This document shows positions 22,701 to 33,479 of a stretch of DNA of 64,000 bases, piece by piece (the first letter of the stretch is position 1; each line of letters starts with the position of its first letter). The stretch is taken from NCBI GenBank assembly GCA_000827265.1, contig KN834751.1, positions 1,359,123 through 1,423,122 on the forward strand, read 5' to 3'. A program made the position numbers and the translations under genes. The DNA comes from Collybiopsis luxurians FD-317 M1. Its lineage: Eukaryota; Basidiomycota; Agaricomycetes; Agaricales; Omphalotaceae. The notes below the pieces were generated by a model that was not told where the DNA came from, did no database searches, and saw only the letters and a program-made list of their open reading frames with translations.

Positions 22701-25532
22701 AGGATTATATGTGCTATGGAAAGAGGAAGACCCGATCTAGAACAGGACTCGCAGAAATTAGCAGGTCATTGTTATCCAATGTTCACGCAAGTTCCGAATC
22801 CTGATAACTAGCCAAGTCTGCAGTCTCGCGAAATGATGATCATGTGGACCCTTAATGAAGACCAAAATGGATGGCTGCTTCAACACTTCAAACAGGTCTT
22901 TTAGGTCGGACTGGAATTTCCGGTGCATCCCAGAGAAAGCCTGAACGGGTTTGAATAAAATTAGTTGACACGCTGACACTTGCTTAAGACGGATTTACTC
23001 GGGGACATTGTGTAGCTTGGAACTACGTAGCCGATGAATCACGAAACTGGATGGGTCGACCGTATGTCTGGGTTCTTGAATTTAGATAAGTCTGATGTTT
23101 TCTTGCAAAATCGGCCTAACTTGAGCCGGCCACATAATACGAGTGGCATCATGAATCTGAGTTGCGGCAGACGAGCATTGACTCGTCCCATCTCTGGCCC
23201 AAATTTGAAGACAGACACTGTTACATTTCGAACGGGTTGATCGTGATCTTGTGCCCATGAGTCCGAGATGGGTGCAGCGCTGATGAACCGTGCCAAATTA
23301 GTTTTACAGATTTGAACGGCCAAAGAGGCAGAACTTTTTCCCGGTTTGCTTTCCACAGCGAGGTCTTTGGCTTTAACGGTAATCATAGTCAGAGGTCGGG
23401 ACCGATGCGGAAAGATAAAAATTGTTTGGCGTTGCCAAGGTGAGAAACTCAAAGAGATGAAAAGATGAAGAACTGAGAATAAAAGCCTGTATTAAGGAGA
23501 AATGCTGTTGAACTGCATATTCCTTAGCTGAAGAAAGTTCAGCAACAATGAAGGATGTATGATAGCAGTATGCATGTAGCAGCTGACTCAAAAAAAGTTT
23601 AATTCTGCTTGGAAGGCAGAGAAGCACGCCTGTGGGGAACCTGATGAGCAGAGTACAGGAAGACCGCACCTTGGAACTTACACATGATCTTCTGTCATTC
23701 GCAAAAGAATCGGAGAGGGTTTACCCGGAAGGCCTTCTAGAATCCTATTATTCAGCTCGCCAAAAAAAAAATTGCGTTACCTCTCCATGCACTGGTGTAA
23801 CATTTCTTTATTGTCAATTACGGGAGCCAATATGGTGGATCCTCTTTTGCCTACGTACATTGCTAACGACCAACTAGGCAAACGCTTTTCGGGAGGCTGT
23901 CCCGCTGCCGGGCGTGCGCTGATGATCGAACGCGAAAGAAATTTATCAACGCCTAGTACATTGAGTGTTTGACACCAGTGCGATTCGGGTGTCAAAATGT
24001 TATGAGCGCAAGATCTAGAAAGCTCCAGAGAGCGAGTAAATTTTAAGCACAAAGATCAAGATATCTGGATCTATTGGCATCCTGCTTGCATTGAGGCCAG
24101 AGCGCTATCCTAGGGATTCGCGAAATTGGTTCGGGAAGCCAAGCCGCGAATGTCGCATTCGAGCGATGAAGACCGAAGGTGACGCGAAATGATGATGCGA
24201 GAATGCCAGCCAAGAAAGGGTTCAGATCATCTTTTTGCTTCGTGCGTGTTAAGAATGTAGGTTGGAATTATGTTGTGAGTCACATCATAAGCCCTGCCGC
24301 GTTGCCGAGTCCCTCCGAGTTTTTGCCGGGTGATATTCACCTGGTCTTCAACATCGGCCTTTCAAATCCGGATGAAAGGCAAAAAGCCTTTTCCTCTCAT
24401 TAAAATAAAAGCAAAGTCAGTTTTGGCCGCAACCTTCCACTCTTAGTGGAATCCTCACCACTCCTGGCATGTGCCGTCTGCCATCTGCCAGGCAAAAGCC
24501 CTTTCCGCGGTCCCGAAATGCCACTATCAACTTTACATAGACTCGGCATTTTCCTTGGATGTAGCAGCTACATCATCTCCATATTTGAGAACTGTTTCCT
24601 CTCCTCAGGCACCCGAGAAGAAAAGAGCGTGGATGAAACGTGGATACTAGCTTGCCTTGTCATTCAGGAATCAGGAAGATCAAGTCAATGATTTTCTGAA
24701 AAAAACCTTAAAAGTAGTTAGCCTACCAAGGTTGTGGGACACAAAAACACGTAACGGTGTACAACTGATACGCCTAGACCTAGTAACACCATCATACCTG
24801 GGCGCAATTTTGCTGGCTGCATCGGGCCTCCTAACAGATCGCTCTCGTCCAGGAGATTGGTGCTGCAGCCTGAATGTTTTATACTCTTCTCCGGATGACC
24901 TATTAGTGGCCTTTGTGCGGTATCTACGAAGTTGACCACATACATTTTCATTTTTACGCATCCTCATGCAAACTACAAGTGTCGACTGACAACACATACA
25001 CGAACTCCACGATTTGGAGTCGTACTGATTTTTTTTCCCTGGCCAATAGCGAGAGAGCTAACAGCATGGACGTATCTGGATACTAGGCTGTTTTCTGATT
25101 CAAGTCAGTCGTTTACGGAAAAAGGTTGTGAGTCCCAAGTTTGCGAGAAACCAACCAACATACACCTAGTATCTTTGCCTCTGAATTTGTACCTCTACGC
25201 CTAGGCTTGCCTAGAGCCTAGATGGAATGGACACGTTCCTTTTGGATGTACACTGTGGACATCTAACTTGGAAAAGAGCCAGTCCTCGATGATAGAAACT
25301 GTACATAAATGTCCTTCACAGGTTGGTCTTGGGCGTAAGGGTCACATTTTCAGTGGTATCGGGGTCTAGTAACGAGTTCTGTATCGAGAGTCTGCTCTTT
25401 TCGTCGACTTGGCGTTGCTGTCCATAAAAGGCCAATGCACGCGGCGCGCCAAGCAGGGCGTCTATGAAACAGTACCCCTGGTAATTTTGGGGGGTTGGAC
25501 ACTGACCACTACCACCTACGCTGGGCCACGCG
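16705..25532. other. Gene-poor stretch, about 8.8 kb
   Basis: I recognise no gene. All open frames are under 140 codons, lie in mixed strands and lack family motifs. A coding-looking fragment at about 21040-21170 (plus) reads LLERISNEKPEALKLDTCA and runs to a GTGAGA donor, but another frame is also open there and no flanking exons were found. The last 200 bp before 25533 form the promoter of the acyltransferase. The stretch may be old transposon sequence decayed beyond recognition, or hold noncoding RNAs. Confidence 0.5.
17677..17858. repeat. Short inverted repeat around AACCTAGGCCAA
   Basis: AAAACCTAGGCCAA at about 17677-17690 is answered by its exact complement TTGGCCTAGGTTTT at about 17845-17858, with weaker complementarity extending inward. 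The 180-bp element could fold as a long hairpin or be a very small MITE. It has no coding content. Confidence 0.4.
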
Positions 25533-27796
25533 ATGTCTGAACACGACTACTTTCTCCTTCACCGACTGCTGCGCTACATCACTGGACTCGCTGCCGTATC
25601 ATTCTTCAATGAAATACGGATTGTTGGAGCAGAGAATGTCCCAAAGACAGGGCCCATTATTGTGTGCGCGACACACCACAATATGATGCTGGACCCAATG
25701 ATTCTGTCGTCGACGTTTCCGAACAAAAGGATTTTGCATTACTGGAGTAAAGGTGTGGTTTCCCATGCTTTCGTTCACTGTAAACTTCTTAACCTCCGTA
25801 TGTCCGCAGCGTCGCTTTTTGCAAACCCCATTATGCGGAACGTGCTGCTCTCTTCCGGAAACATTCCTGTCGACAGAAAGTCCAAAGACCGTCAAGTTCT
25901 ATTCCGCGGAACGTTCGAAGCTCTTTCCAAAGGTTACGCGGTAGCCTTATTCCCAGAAGGAACAAGTTATACCGAACCGAAAATCATGCAGGTTAAAGAC
26001 GGGGCTGCTTGGGCTGCTTTGGAATTCACAAAGTGGGCTAAGGAACACAAGTCGGAAGGCGAAGTGAGGATTGTACCAGCTTCTATCGTTTATACAAACA
26101 AAAGCAAGTATAGGAGCAGTGTCATTATTGAGTAAGTTTGCTGGAGAAGGTTTTAACTTTACGCGTCTTTTCTCTAACTTTACCTTAGATTCAGCCGTCC
26201 CATTTCTCTGGACCCGTACAAGGAGCTATTCTTCTCTTCCGCTGAAGGGGCTCCACGTGCAGCAGCCAAGAAACTCAGCCGTGCGATTGAAAGAGAACTA
26301 GTGGAACATACGATCAATGCTAGAGATTGGGATACCCTCTACGCTGCTCGAATGGCGCGAGAGATCTTATGGGGGAAGGAAGGTTCCATAAATCTAGACG
26401 AGTTTGTCGGGATTTCGCAAACTTTAGTCGATCTCTTCTCTACTTCCCCCTCGACACCCTTCTTCCCCACATCCTTTCCCTCCACACGTCAGAAACTCTT
26501 GACGTACTACTCCCTCCTCCAATCAACCAACCTAACAAATGCTATCCTTTCCTCCCTACCCCTCCCACGCGATCTTGACCCGTCAAATCAGAATCAGATA
26601 CCCCTCCCATCAAGGGTATTTGCCTTGTTCTTGTTCATCCTTTCGACATTAAAAACTCTCCTCGTTCTCCCGTTCTTCGTCTTCCCTCTCATAGTGTATT
26701 CGCCGTTGTACCTCTTAGGACGACTGGGTGCACGATTAGTTGAGGATGAAGAGGAGACTCAAGCGCAGAATAAAGTCGCCTTCAGTCTTCTTGGGGCTTT
26801 GTTGGTTATATATCCCAGTGTGTTCGTATTGCTGTGGATGCTCGTAGATGGAATGGGATGGACTAGGTGGGGTGCGGTAGTGAGTGCGTTGGGTGTGTGG
26901 GCGTTAGGGGTGTACCATGACAGGATGATTACGGGGAATTATGAAGCGTGAGTGCGGTTTTACCGTCTCGACAAAATAAAACTATCATCTGATGCTTGTC
27001 TTTGCGTAGCGCACGCCGTTCCTATGCAGCCTGGCGTATCCTAATTGGAGTCTGGGCACCGAAGAAGTGGGATTTGTCGCTTGACACTTTAAAGGTTTAT
27101 GCAACTCCCAGAGTGCCCAAGGAGAACGAGTGGCTTGACAAGCCAAAGCCGAAGACGCCGAAGGTGGAGACTACTACGCCTGCGACATCTTCAACTACGT
27201 CCACATCCACCCCGACGTCTCCTCCCCCTCTCACCCCATCGTTATCCACCTCCGAAATCCCTCAAGTCCTCCCGGATCCCAACTTTGTCGTTTTGTCGAG
27301 GGAGGAGGAACCCCCGGTCACTAGCTCTGGCTCTGGCTCGACTTCAACTTCGACTTCGGCTGCTGGAAGAAGGAAATGGCCTGCTACTCGTCGAATTATG
27401 CGACATGTTCTGAGGGCTAGGGTGGAAGCTATCAAGGCGCTGGCTGGATTTTTCGATGAGCTTGAGCGGGCGGGAGCAGGGGCGAAGGTGAAGGTGTATT
27501 CGAGTAGGCATTTGGCTAGGGCTTATGGAGGGTTTGATGATCCCGCCTCATCTAATTTCGGCTATGGTGAGGATAATAAGTATGAGGAAGTTGAGGAGGA
27601 TTGGGAAGTGGAAGGCGAAGGCGAGGAAGGGCAGCCTCGACGACCTAGAGGATGGCGAGATGCGCGTGAGGTGATTGGGTATTTGAGGGAAAGGGGGGCG
27701 AAGATATCTTCTGTTAGGACGAGGAGGTATAGTGGGGAGACAGATGGGGAACAGGGGTGGGTGCTATCTGGGACGGAGACGGAGACGGATGCGTGA
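25533..27796 (+). CDS. Glycerol-3-phosphate / DHAP acyltransferase (Sct1/Gpt2 type)
   Basis: ER-membrane enzyme catalysing the first acylation in glycerolipid synthesis. Three exons (25533-26131, 26189-26947, 27010-27796) encode 714 residues; phases close. The PlsC-type acyltransferase core has the HX4D motif HHNMMLD (H49, D54), SSGNIPVDR (about 107-115) and FPEGTS (140-145). Three or four hydrophobic segments follow (for example FALFLFILSTLKTLLVLPFF and LLGALLVIYPSVFVLLWML). The C-terminus is a Thr/Ser/Pro-rich then acidic cytosolic tail ending GTETETDA. Architecture and length fit yeast Sct1/Gpt2. The last 200 bp of exon 3 plus the downstream flank occur again at 30305-30690 as part of a tandem duplication. 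Confidence 0.92.
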
Positions 27797-28508
27797 GTGG
27801 GAGGAGGAGAAGGAAAGAAGGTGAGATGAGGAGATAATCTAGTTAGGTGGTAAGCAGGGCGAATCAATTGTCGTTCAAACTTTCGGGGGCCTTGAAAGCA
27901 CATTCATCGTACACAATACTACTCACATCTATCCTATCGTATCATTCTACTCTAGTTTCAAATACGTACTGCAGTGTAGAGTACGATATATCTTTTGATG
28001 TTTTGGTTTACTTGCTTAGCTTCGATTTCATTTGGGATATATAGTTTTCAAATTTGGACATGGATTTTTTAGTATACACGCGTAGGGGCGCAGGTTCGAA
28101 CTTCGTACCTTGAAGAGTAACGTGTTAGGAATTTCCTGATTGGAATGCATCCATGACTATACAATAGGTATGTATGGATCCAAGACGGAAATGCTCTCGC
28201 AATTTATGCAATTTGGGTTAGTATTCGTTACATTTAACACAGCTAAGGGCAAGCCGGGCACGAATAACTGCCACTTGGAGACTGGCAGTCTGGGCCTCAA
28301 GTATAAGTTGTGTAGAAGGTCTTGATCTCTTTGACAAGAGCGCCTCGTTCGATTTCGCACATCCTCGTTCTCAACCGTCACCATCGCTTTTCAATCTTTT
28401 GACTTAGTGGAGCTGTCACGACTCTGGTGAGAGATATAAAAGTCTATCTATCCGGATCCTCCTCACACTCTACTTTCTCCCTACAGTCAAATTTGCACCT
28501 TTTCCGCA
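27797..28508. other. Intergenic: acyltransferase 3' flank and F-box gene 1 promoter
   Basis: No gene is seen. The sequence is the downstream flank of the acyltransferase followed by the promoter of F-box gene 1, with ATATAAAAGT near 28434, about 75 nt before the ATG. Most of it is duplicated upstream of F-box gene 2, including GAGTAACGTGTT. Confidence 0.6.
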
Positions 28509-29996
28509 ATGTCAACCAGTCTTCCACGCGTCAGTATCGATATAGCAACCTTTCGCACGTACGCTAGGTCCATAAATGGGGTGCCCGAGCAAGTTCTACC
28601 GGAAATTCGTGGACTTCTCGCCTCTTTAGATCAAGACCTCGATGATTACAGCGGGCACATATCTCGGCTGGTGAATCAGTTACGGTTCCTTAGATCTCAG
28701 CGGGAGACAGCTCAAAAACAGGCATTGTTGCTTCGCTCACTTCTTGAGCCTATTCATCGTCTCCCGAACGAACTTCTGAGTCAAATATTCGACTGTGTCT
28801 GTGAAGATACGACCGCAATTCGCGGTATATCGGATGCCCCATTTCGTCTCAGTGCAGTATGTAATCGTTGGCGATCCTTGTCTCTCTCGCACCCGAAGAT
28901 GTGGTCGAACATTTGTCTACACTATCTTCACGGCTCGAAACTTGACGCACCTTTCGATTTATATGTCGAGCGTTCCAAGCAACAGCTTCTTACGCTGCAG
29001 CTTGGCGCCTACAGTGACAACGACGTGCTCATTCAGAAACTCGCAAAGTGCTGTTCTCGATGGCAACGTGTTGCGCTTGCAGGATCATCCGACTTCATGG
29101 AGGCTCTGTATGCTCGCAGGTTGGATTTCCCCGCTCTGGAAACCCTAGCTATCTTTGGCGGGATGAATTTGGGGACATTTACGCGTGCTCCAAAATTGCG
29201 AACTCTGACCATTTTTGGAGTGCTTATCCCGGAACGGGACTTTGCCGTTTTGGGACGAATAACCAGCCTATCGTACTATTCAGAGTTTGGCGATTTGCAT
29301 AAAATACTAAAACTCTGCCCTAACCTTCATACTCTGGATTACCACCCCCGGAACAATATTTCCCACTCCGACCCGCCAACTGTCATTCCGACGCTCACTT
29401 CTCTCTCTATCACTAGCCACGGGGACCTTTGGGCTGCGCTAGGCTCGTTGATCACGCCCGGACTTACTGTGCTTAACGTGGACCATCAAAGTCGCGATGA
29501 TCCCTTCGGAATAGCGAATTTACGCGTTGAGAAATTTCTGGAGCGTTCGGGCTGTTTATTGACTAAACTGACTCTCACATCATCCTGGACGGACACATAT
29601 GTTATCGCTCTATTGCAAAAGCTTTCCGCGCTCCGGGAGCTTACTCTCTGCAAGCGCAAGAATGATGGAAAGAGCCACTCTCATTCCATCACCAAAGCGT
29701 TCGTGGAGAGCCTTCGTATCCCTCAGGAATCCACCCCACAACAACCAACACTCCCTCTTGTCCCAAAGCTTCGCTCGCTTTCCCTGCTCTCGGACGACAA
29801 ATCGGCCGATTTTGATCACAAGGCGTTTGTGGAAATGGTTTTGTCTAGGTGGATCCCTGATGAAAATTACGCTGCTACCATCGGTGTAACATGCATCCGG
29901 TTTGTAGAGTTGTCTCTGTGCGAACGCTTCGGTGAAGCGTACTACCTTCCTTTGGTTGGTTTGAGGGAAACGGGTCTGTGCTTCATTCTGCACTAG
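28509..29996 (+). CDS. F-box-like protein, array copy 1 (intact)
   Basis: Intronless gene for 495 residues. Residues 1-38 are the family signature (LPRVSIDIATF, YARSINGVPEQ, LPEIRGLL); about 40-78 form a coiled coil (ISRLVNQLRFLRSQRETAQ); about 79-137 are the F-box (PIHRLPNELLSQIFDCVCED, FRLSAVCNRWRSLSLSHPKMW). The rest is an LRR-like solenoid of irregular repeats (FPALETLAIFGG, APKLRTLTIFG, LCPNLHTLDY, LSALRELTLC), ending in the conserved SRWIPDENYAATIG and GLCF segments. F-box proteins of this kind link Skp1-Cullin1 ubiquitin ligases to substrates through the C-terminal region; substrates are unknown. Copy 2 at 31067 is its closest relative and lies in the same tandem duplication. Confidence 0.9.
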   Translation: MSTSLPRVSIDIATFRTYARSINGVPEQVLPEIRGLLASLDQDLDDYSGHISRLVNQLRFLRSQRETAQKQALLLRSLLEPIHRLPNELLSQIFDCVCEDTTAIRGISDAPFRLSAVCNRWRSLSLSHPKMWSNICLHYLHGSKLDAPFDLYVERSKQQLLTLQLGAYSDNDVLIQKLAKCCSRWQRVALAGSSDFMEALYARRLDFPALETLAIFGGMNLGTFTRAPKLRTLTIFGVLIPERDFAVLGRITSLSYYSEFGDLHKILKLCPNLHTLDYHPRNNISHSDPPTVIPTLTSLSITSHGDLWAALGSLITPGLTVLNVDHQSRDDPFGIANLRVEKFLERSGCLLTKLTLTSSWTDTYVIALLQKLSALRELTLCKRKNDGKSHSHSITKAFVESLRIPQESTPQQPTLPLVPKLRSLSLLSDDKSADFDHKAFVEMVLSRWIPDENYAATIGVTCIRFVELSLCERFGEAYYLPLVGLRETGLCFILH

Positions 29997-31066
29997 CCTA
30001 TTTACTCCTCTCCTTTGAATTGCTCCCAAGTGTTACTGTAGTGTCTTGCATCGAAGACACAGGTAAGACAAAGTCAGACAAGGCCCGGGAATGTGCCTTG
30101 TATGGACTGGTGACTTGTTTTCCATTTGTTACACTTACAATTACTCAAGTTTTCGATAAACGAGTCTTTTTTGCGCTTGATATGTACGATAGTGGATATC
30201 ACTGTCTGCAGGCAAGTCGGTCCAGGGCTTCGAATAGACATGTTGACCTTACTGTAAACTACTTTTTATAAAAACCTGAACCTGTTCGGGTGCCGGTTCG
30301 AATTAAGAAGTCGAGAAGGATTGGAAACTGGGAGGCAAAGACGAAGGTGAGGAAGGGGAGCCTCAATGACCTAGCGGATGGCGAGATGCGCGTGAGGTGA
30401 TTGGATATTTGAGGCAGGGGGGCGAAGATACCTTCCGAAGGGACGAGGAGGTATGGTGGGGAGACGGATGAGGAACAGGGGTGGGTGCTGCCTGGGACGG
30501 AGACGAAGAAGGATGCGTGACTGGAAGGAAAAATCAATTACCCTTGAATCTTTTGGAGGACTTCGGAGCACGTTCATCGTACACAATACTTCTCCCATCT
30601 ATCCTATCGTATCATTTTTTTTCAACTACTTACTGCAATGCAGAGTACGATATATTTTTGGTGTTTTGGCTTAGTTATGATTTCATTTGGACTTTTTTCT
30701 TGAATTCGGACTTAAATTTTCAATATACGCATCGTAAATACATGTTCGGTTGCAGGTTCGGACTTGGAACATCCAGGAGTAACGTGTTCAACTTCGGAGT
30801 TATATGCTTCCGTGATTTTGTGCCTAATAGTATTCAATGTTGGCGTATTACACGCCAGGGCCTCAAGTATAAAGCTGTAGAAGCTTTAGCTAGAGCATCT
30901 CGTTCAATTTCGCCCACCTTCGTTCTCAACCGTTACCATCGCTTTCCAATCTTCTAACTTAGACCTTAGTGCGACTCTGTGAGAGGTATGAAAATCTATC
31001 CTCCAACTAAATGGATCCTCCTCGAATTCAACTTTCTCCTCCAGTCAAATTTGCACCTTTTCCGCC
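29997..31066. other. Intergenic: F-box 1 flank, duplication seam, F-box 2 promoter
   Basis: The first 300 bp are the 3' flank of copy 1. From about 30305 the sequence is a second copy of the acyltransferase tail and flank, then the duplicated promoter of copy 2. No independent gene is seen. Confidence 0.7.
30305..30520 (+). pseudogene. Duplicated 3' tail of the acyltransferase gene
   Basis: This segment aligns with the last 210 bp of the acyltransferase coding sequence (27580-27796), including GGATGGCGAGATGCGCGTGA and GGAACAGGGGTGGGTGCT. It has no promoter, no upstream exons and contains a CGA to TGA nonsense change (about 30367) plus small indels, so it is a passenger fragment of the tandem duplication and not a gene. 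Confidence 0.85.
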
Positions 31067-32557
31067 ATGTCGACCGGTCTTCCGCGCGTCAATATCGATA
31101 TGGCAATGTTTCACTCATACGCTAGGTCCATAAATGGGGTTCCTGAGCAACTTCTACCGGAAATTCGTGGACTTCTGGTATCCTTAGATCAAGACCTCAG
31201 CAGTTACAGTAGTGACATATTTCGGCTGGAGAACCAGCTACTATTCCTTATATCTCAGAGAGAGAAAGCTCAAGAACAAGCCTTGTTGCTTCGCTCACTT
31301 CTTGCGCCTATTCATCGTCTCCCGAACGAACTTCTGAGTCGAATATTCGACTGTGCCTGCGAAGACATGACAGCGCGTCGCGGTATATCGGATGCCGCAT
31401 TCAGTCTCAGTGCAGTATGCAGTCGTTGGCGATCGTTGTCCCTATCGCACCCGAAGATGTGGTCAAACATTTGTCTACACTATTCCTACGGCTCCAAACT
31501 TGACGCACCTTTTGATCTATACATCGAGCGTTCCAAGCAACAGCTTCTTACGCTGCAGCTTGGCGCCTACAGTCCAAACCAGGTATTCATCCAGAAACTG
31601 GTAGCCTGCTGTTCTCGATGGCAAAATGTTACGCTTACAGGATCATCCTCCTTCATGGAAGCTCTGTATGCTCTGGGGTTGAATTTTCCCGCTCTGGAAA
31701 CCCTAACTATCTTTGGTGGAACGAATTTGGAAATATTTACACATGCTCCAAAATTGCGAACTCTGATTGCTTTTGGAAACCTTATTCCGAACCGAGATGT
31801 TTTGGGACGGATAACCAGACTGTCATATAGTTTGGAGTATGACGATTTACATGAAATAATAGAACTTTGCCCTAACCTTCATACGCTGATTACCACGGAC
31901 TACCACCCCCTGGATGATTTTTCCCCCTCTGACCTGCCAACTGTCATTCCGACGCTCACTTCTCTCTATATCACTAGCAACGATGATCTTTGGGCACTTT
32001 GCTCAATGATCACCCCCGCACTAACTATTCTTGATGTGGAGCATCAAACTCGCGATGATCCCTTCGGATATATAGCGAGTTTACGCGTTGAGAAATTTCT
32101 GGAGTATTCAGGCTGCTTTTTAACCACACTGGTTCTCACATCATCCTGGGAGGATACATATGTTGTCGCTCTGCTGCAAAAACTTTCCGCGCTCCAGAGA
32201 CTTACTCTCTGCAAGCGCAAGAATGATGGAAATAGTCGCTCTCATCCCATCACCAAAGTGTTCGTGGACAGCCTTAACATCCCTCAGCAATCCACTCCAC
32301 AACAACCAAAACTTCCTCTTGTCCCAAAGCTGCACTCGCTTTCCCTGTCATTGGATGACAAGTCGACCGATTTTGATCACAAGTCATTTGTGGAGATGAT
32401 TATGTCTAGATGGATCCCTAATGAAGATTACGCTACCGCCATTGGTGTAGCTTGTATTCGGTTTGTAGAGCTGCGTCTGCACAGACACTTTGATGAGGCG
32501 GAATACCTTCCTTTGATTGATTTGAGGAAGATGGGTCTGTGCTTCATTCTGCAGTAG
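31067..32557 (+). CDS. F-box-like protein, array copy 2 (intact)
   Basis: Intronless, 496 residues, same domain order as copy 1: N-terminal signature (FPRV-like LPRVNIDMAMF, YARSINGVPEQ), coiled coil (LENQLLFLISQREKAQEQ), F-box (PIHRLPNELLSRIFDCACED, FSLSAVCSRWRSLSLSHPKMW) and LRR-like solenoid. By eye it is roughly 80% identical to copy 1, with differences concentrated in the solenoid (for example the segment around ITTDYHPLDDFSPSDLP has an added triplet group). It is carried by unit 2 of the tandem duplication, with its own copy of the promoter. Predicted SCF substrate adaptor; target unknown. Confidence 0.9.
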   Translation: MSTGLPRVNIDMAMFHSYARSINGVPEQLLPEIRGLLVSLDQDLSSYSSDIFRLENQLLFLISQREKAQEQALLLRSLLAPIHRLPNELLSRIFDCACEDMTARRGISDAAFSLSAVCSRWRSLSLSHPKMWSNICLHYSYGSKLDAPFDLYIERSKQQLLTLQLGAYSPNQVFIQKLVACCSRWQNVTLTGSSSFMEALYALGLNFPALETLTIFGGTNLEIFTHAPKLRTLIAFGNLIPNRDVLGRITRLSYSLEYDDLHEIIELCPNLHTLITTDYHPLDDFSPSDLPTVIPTLTSLYITSNDDLWALCSMITPALTILDVEHQTRDDPFGYIASLRVEKFLEYSGCFLTTLVLTSSWEDTYVVALLQKLSALQRLTLCKRKNDGNSRSHPITKVFVDSLNIPQQSTPQQPKLPLVPKLHSLSLSLDDKSTDFDHKSFVEMIMSRWIPNEDYATAIGVACIRFVELRLHRHFDEAEYLPLIDLRKMGLCFILQ

Positions 32558-33479
32558 CACATCTAATCCTCTCCTCTATTGAATTATGCTGAAGTTTTGC
32601 TGTGGCGTCTTGCTACCAAGATTCTAGAAATTTTTCATGCATTGGAGCTTCTCTATTTACCATAAATTATTCAGGCAATGCATGCATTATTGAAATGGGG
32701 AAGACAACAGTGTACTCTGCAGGATCTTTGAAGAGTTTTTTTTTTTTCGCTTTTTCCATGTGGAGACTGCGGAGGGACATAATCGCCCCCCAGAGTAGAA
32801 ATGTGTGTTCCATAGATGTACTTTACTTAGTAGTAGTATGTACATTATGGTAAACTGGTCATTCGGGAATCGGACCATGGCCAGTATAATATATCCTATT
32901 GATATCCTATCCTGTCCGGGATGCACATAAGATCAGAACAGGGTAGGACAAGGCTCGAGAGACAGGTCAAGAGGAAGAATCGGCTTTGTTTGAAGTTAAC
33001 TTAATGAAGATAGCTTTTGGGAAGATATTCAGAATGTACCTTGTACGGACTGTTTGTGTTGTTTTGTGACTTTTTTCACTCATTGCAATTATTTATAATT
33101 TCAATAAATGTAGTCTTTTTTTGCACTTGATATGTACGATAGTGGATGTCACTGTCTGCAGGCAAACTGGTCTAAGACTTCGAATAGACACATTGAGGCC
33201 GTTGGAAACTACTTTTATAAAAATCCGTTCGGGCGCCGGTTCGAACTGAGGAACTTCTGCTCCTTCAGGAATCACGTGTAAAGGGTCTTCACCTTCAGGA
33301 ACTACATCGACCTGCACTTTTCTTCTAAACTGCCATCATCACTGTTCAGTCGTTTCATAACGCCTCAAAGCTAGTTCCTGTCTTATCAGAGGTAAGAAAA
33401 TCTGTCCCTTCGTATGAAAGATCTTTCGTCCAAACTCTACCATCTTTTCAGTGTCAAATTTGTACTTTTTCATAACGCC
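32558..33479. other. Intergenic: F-box 2 flank and F-box 3 promoter
   Basis: No gene is seen. A T11 run lies near 32739. From about 33115 the sequence repeats the flank found after copy 1 (GATATGTACGATAGTGGAT, then CGCCGGTTCGAACTGAGG), followed by the promoter of pseudogene 3. Confidence 0.6.

Larger units (their letters stand above)
27565..33230 (+). repeat. Tandem segmental duplication: acyltransferase tail + F-box gene
   Basis: Unit 1 (about 27565-30304) contains the end of the acyltransferase exon 3, its 3' flank, an F-box promoter and F-box gene 1. Unit 2 (about 30305-33230) repeats the same order with F-box gene 2. Flanks align well: the CATCGTACACAATACT segment at about 27906 recurs at about 30577, and GATATGTACGATAGTGGAT near 30179 recurs near 33130. 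Copies differ by many substitutions and small indels, so the event is not recent. The seam is near GGTTCGAATTAAGAAGTCGA at about 30297. Confidence 0.85.

Noticed and set aside
23039..23452. 137-codon minus-strand open frame in the gene-poor stretch
   Set aside because: No motif, no splice partners, and overlapping plus-strand frames are equally open.
28085..28110. GGTTCGAAC-type boxes (also near 7610, 30296, 33240) as possible tRNA B boxes
   Set aside because: No A box at the right distance and no cloverleaf with acceptor pairing can be drawn; they sit in F-box promoters and appear to be shared promoter sequence.
29610..30029. 139-codon minus-strand frame over the end of F-box copy 1 (and similar ones over other copies)
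   Set aside because: They recur because the paralogous sense sequences are similar; they are antisense shadows.
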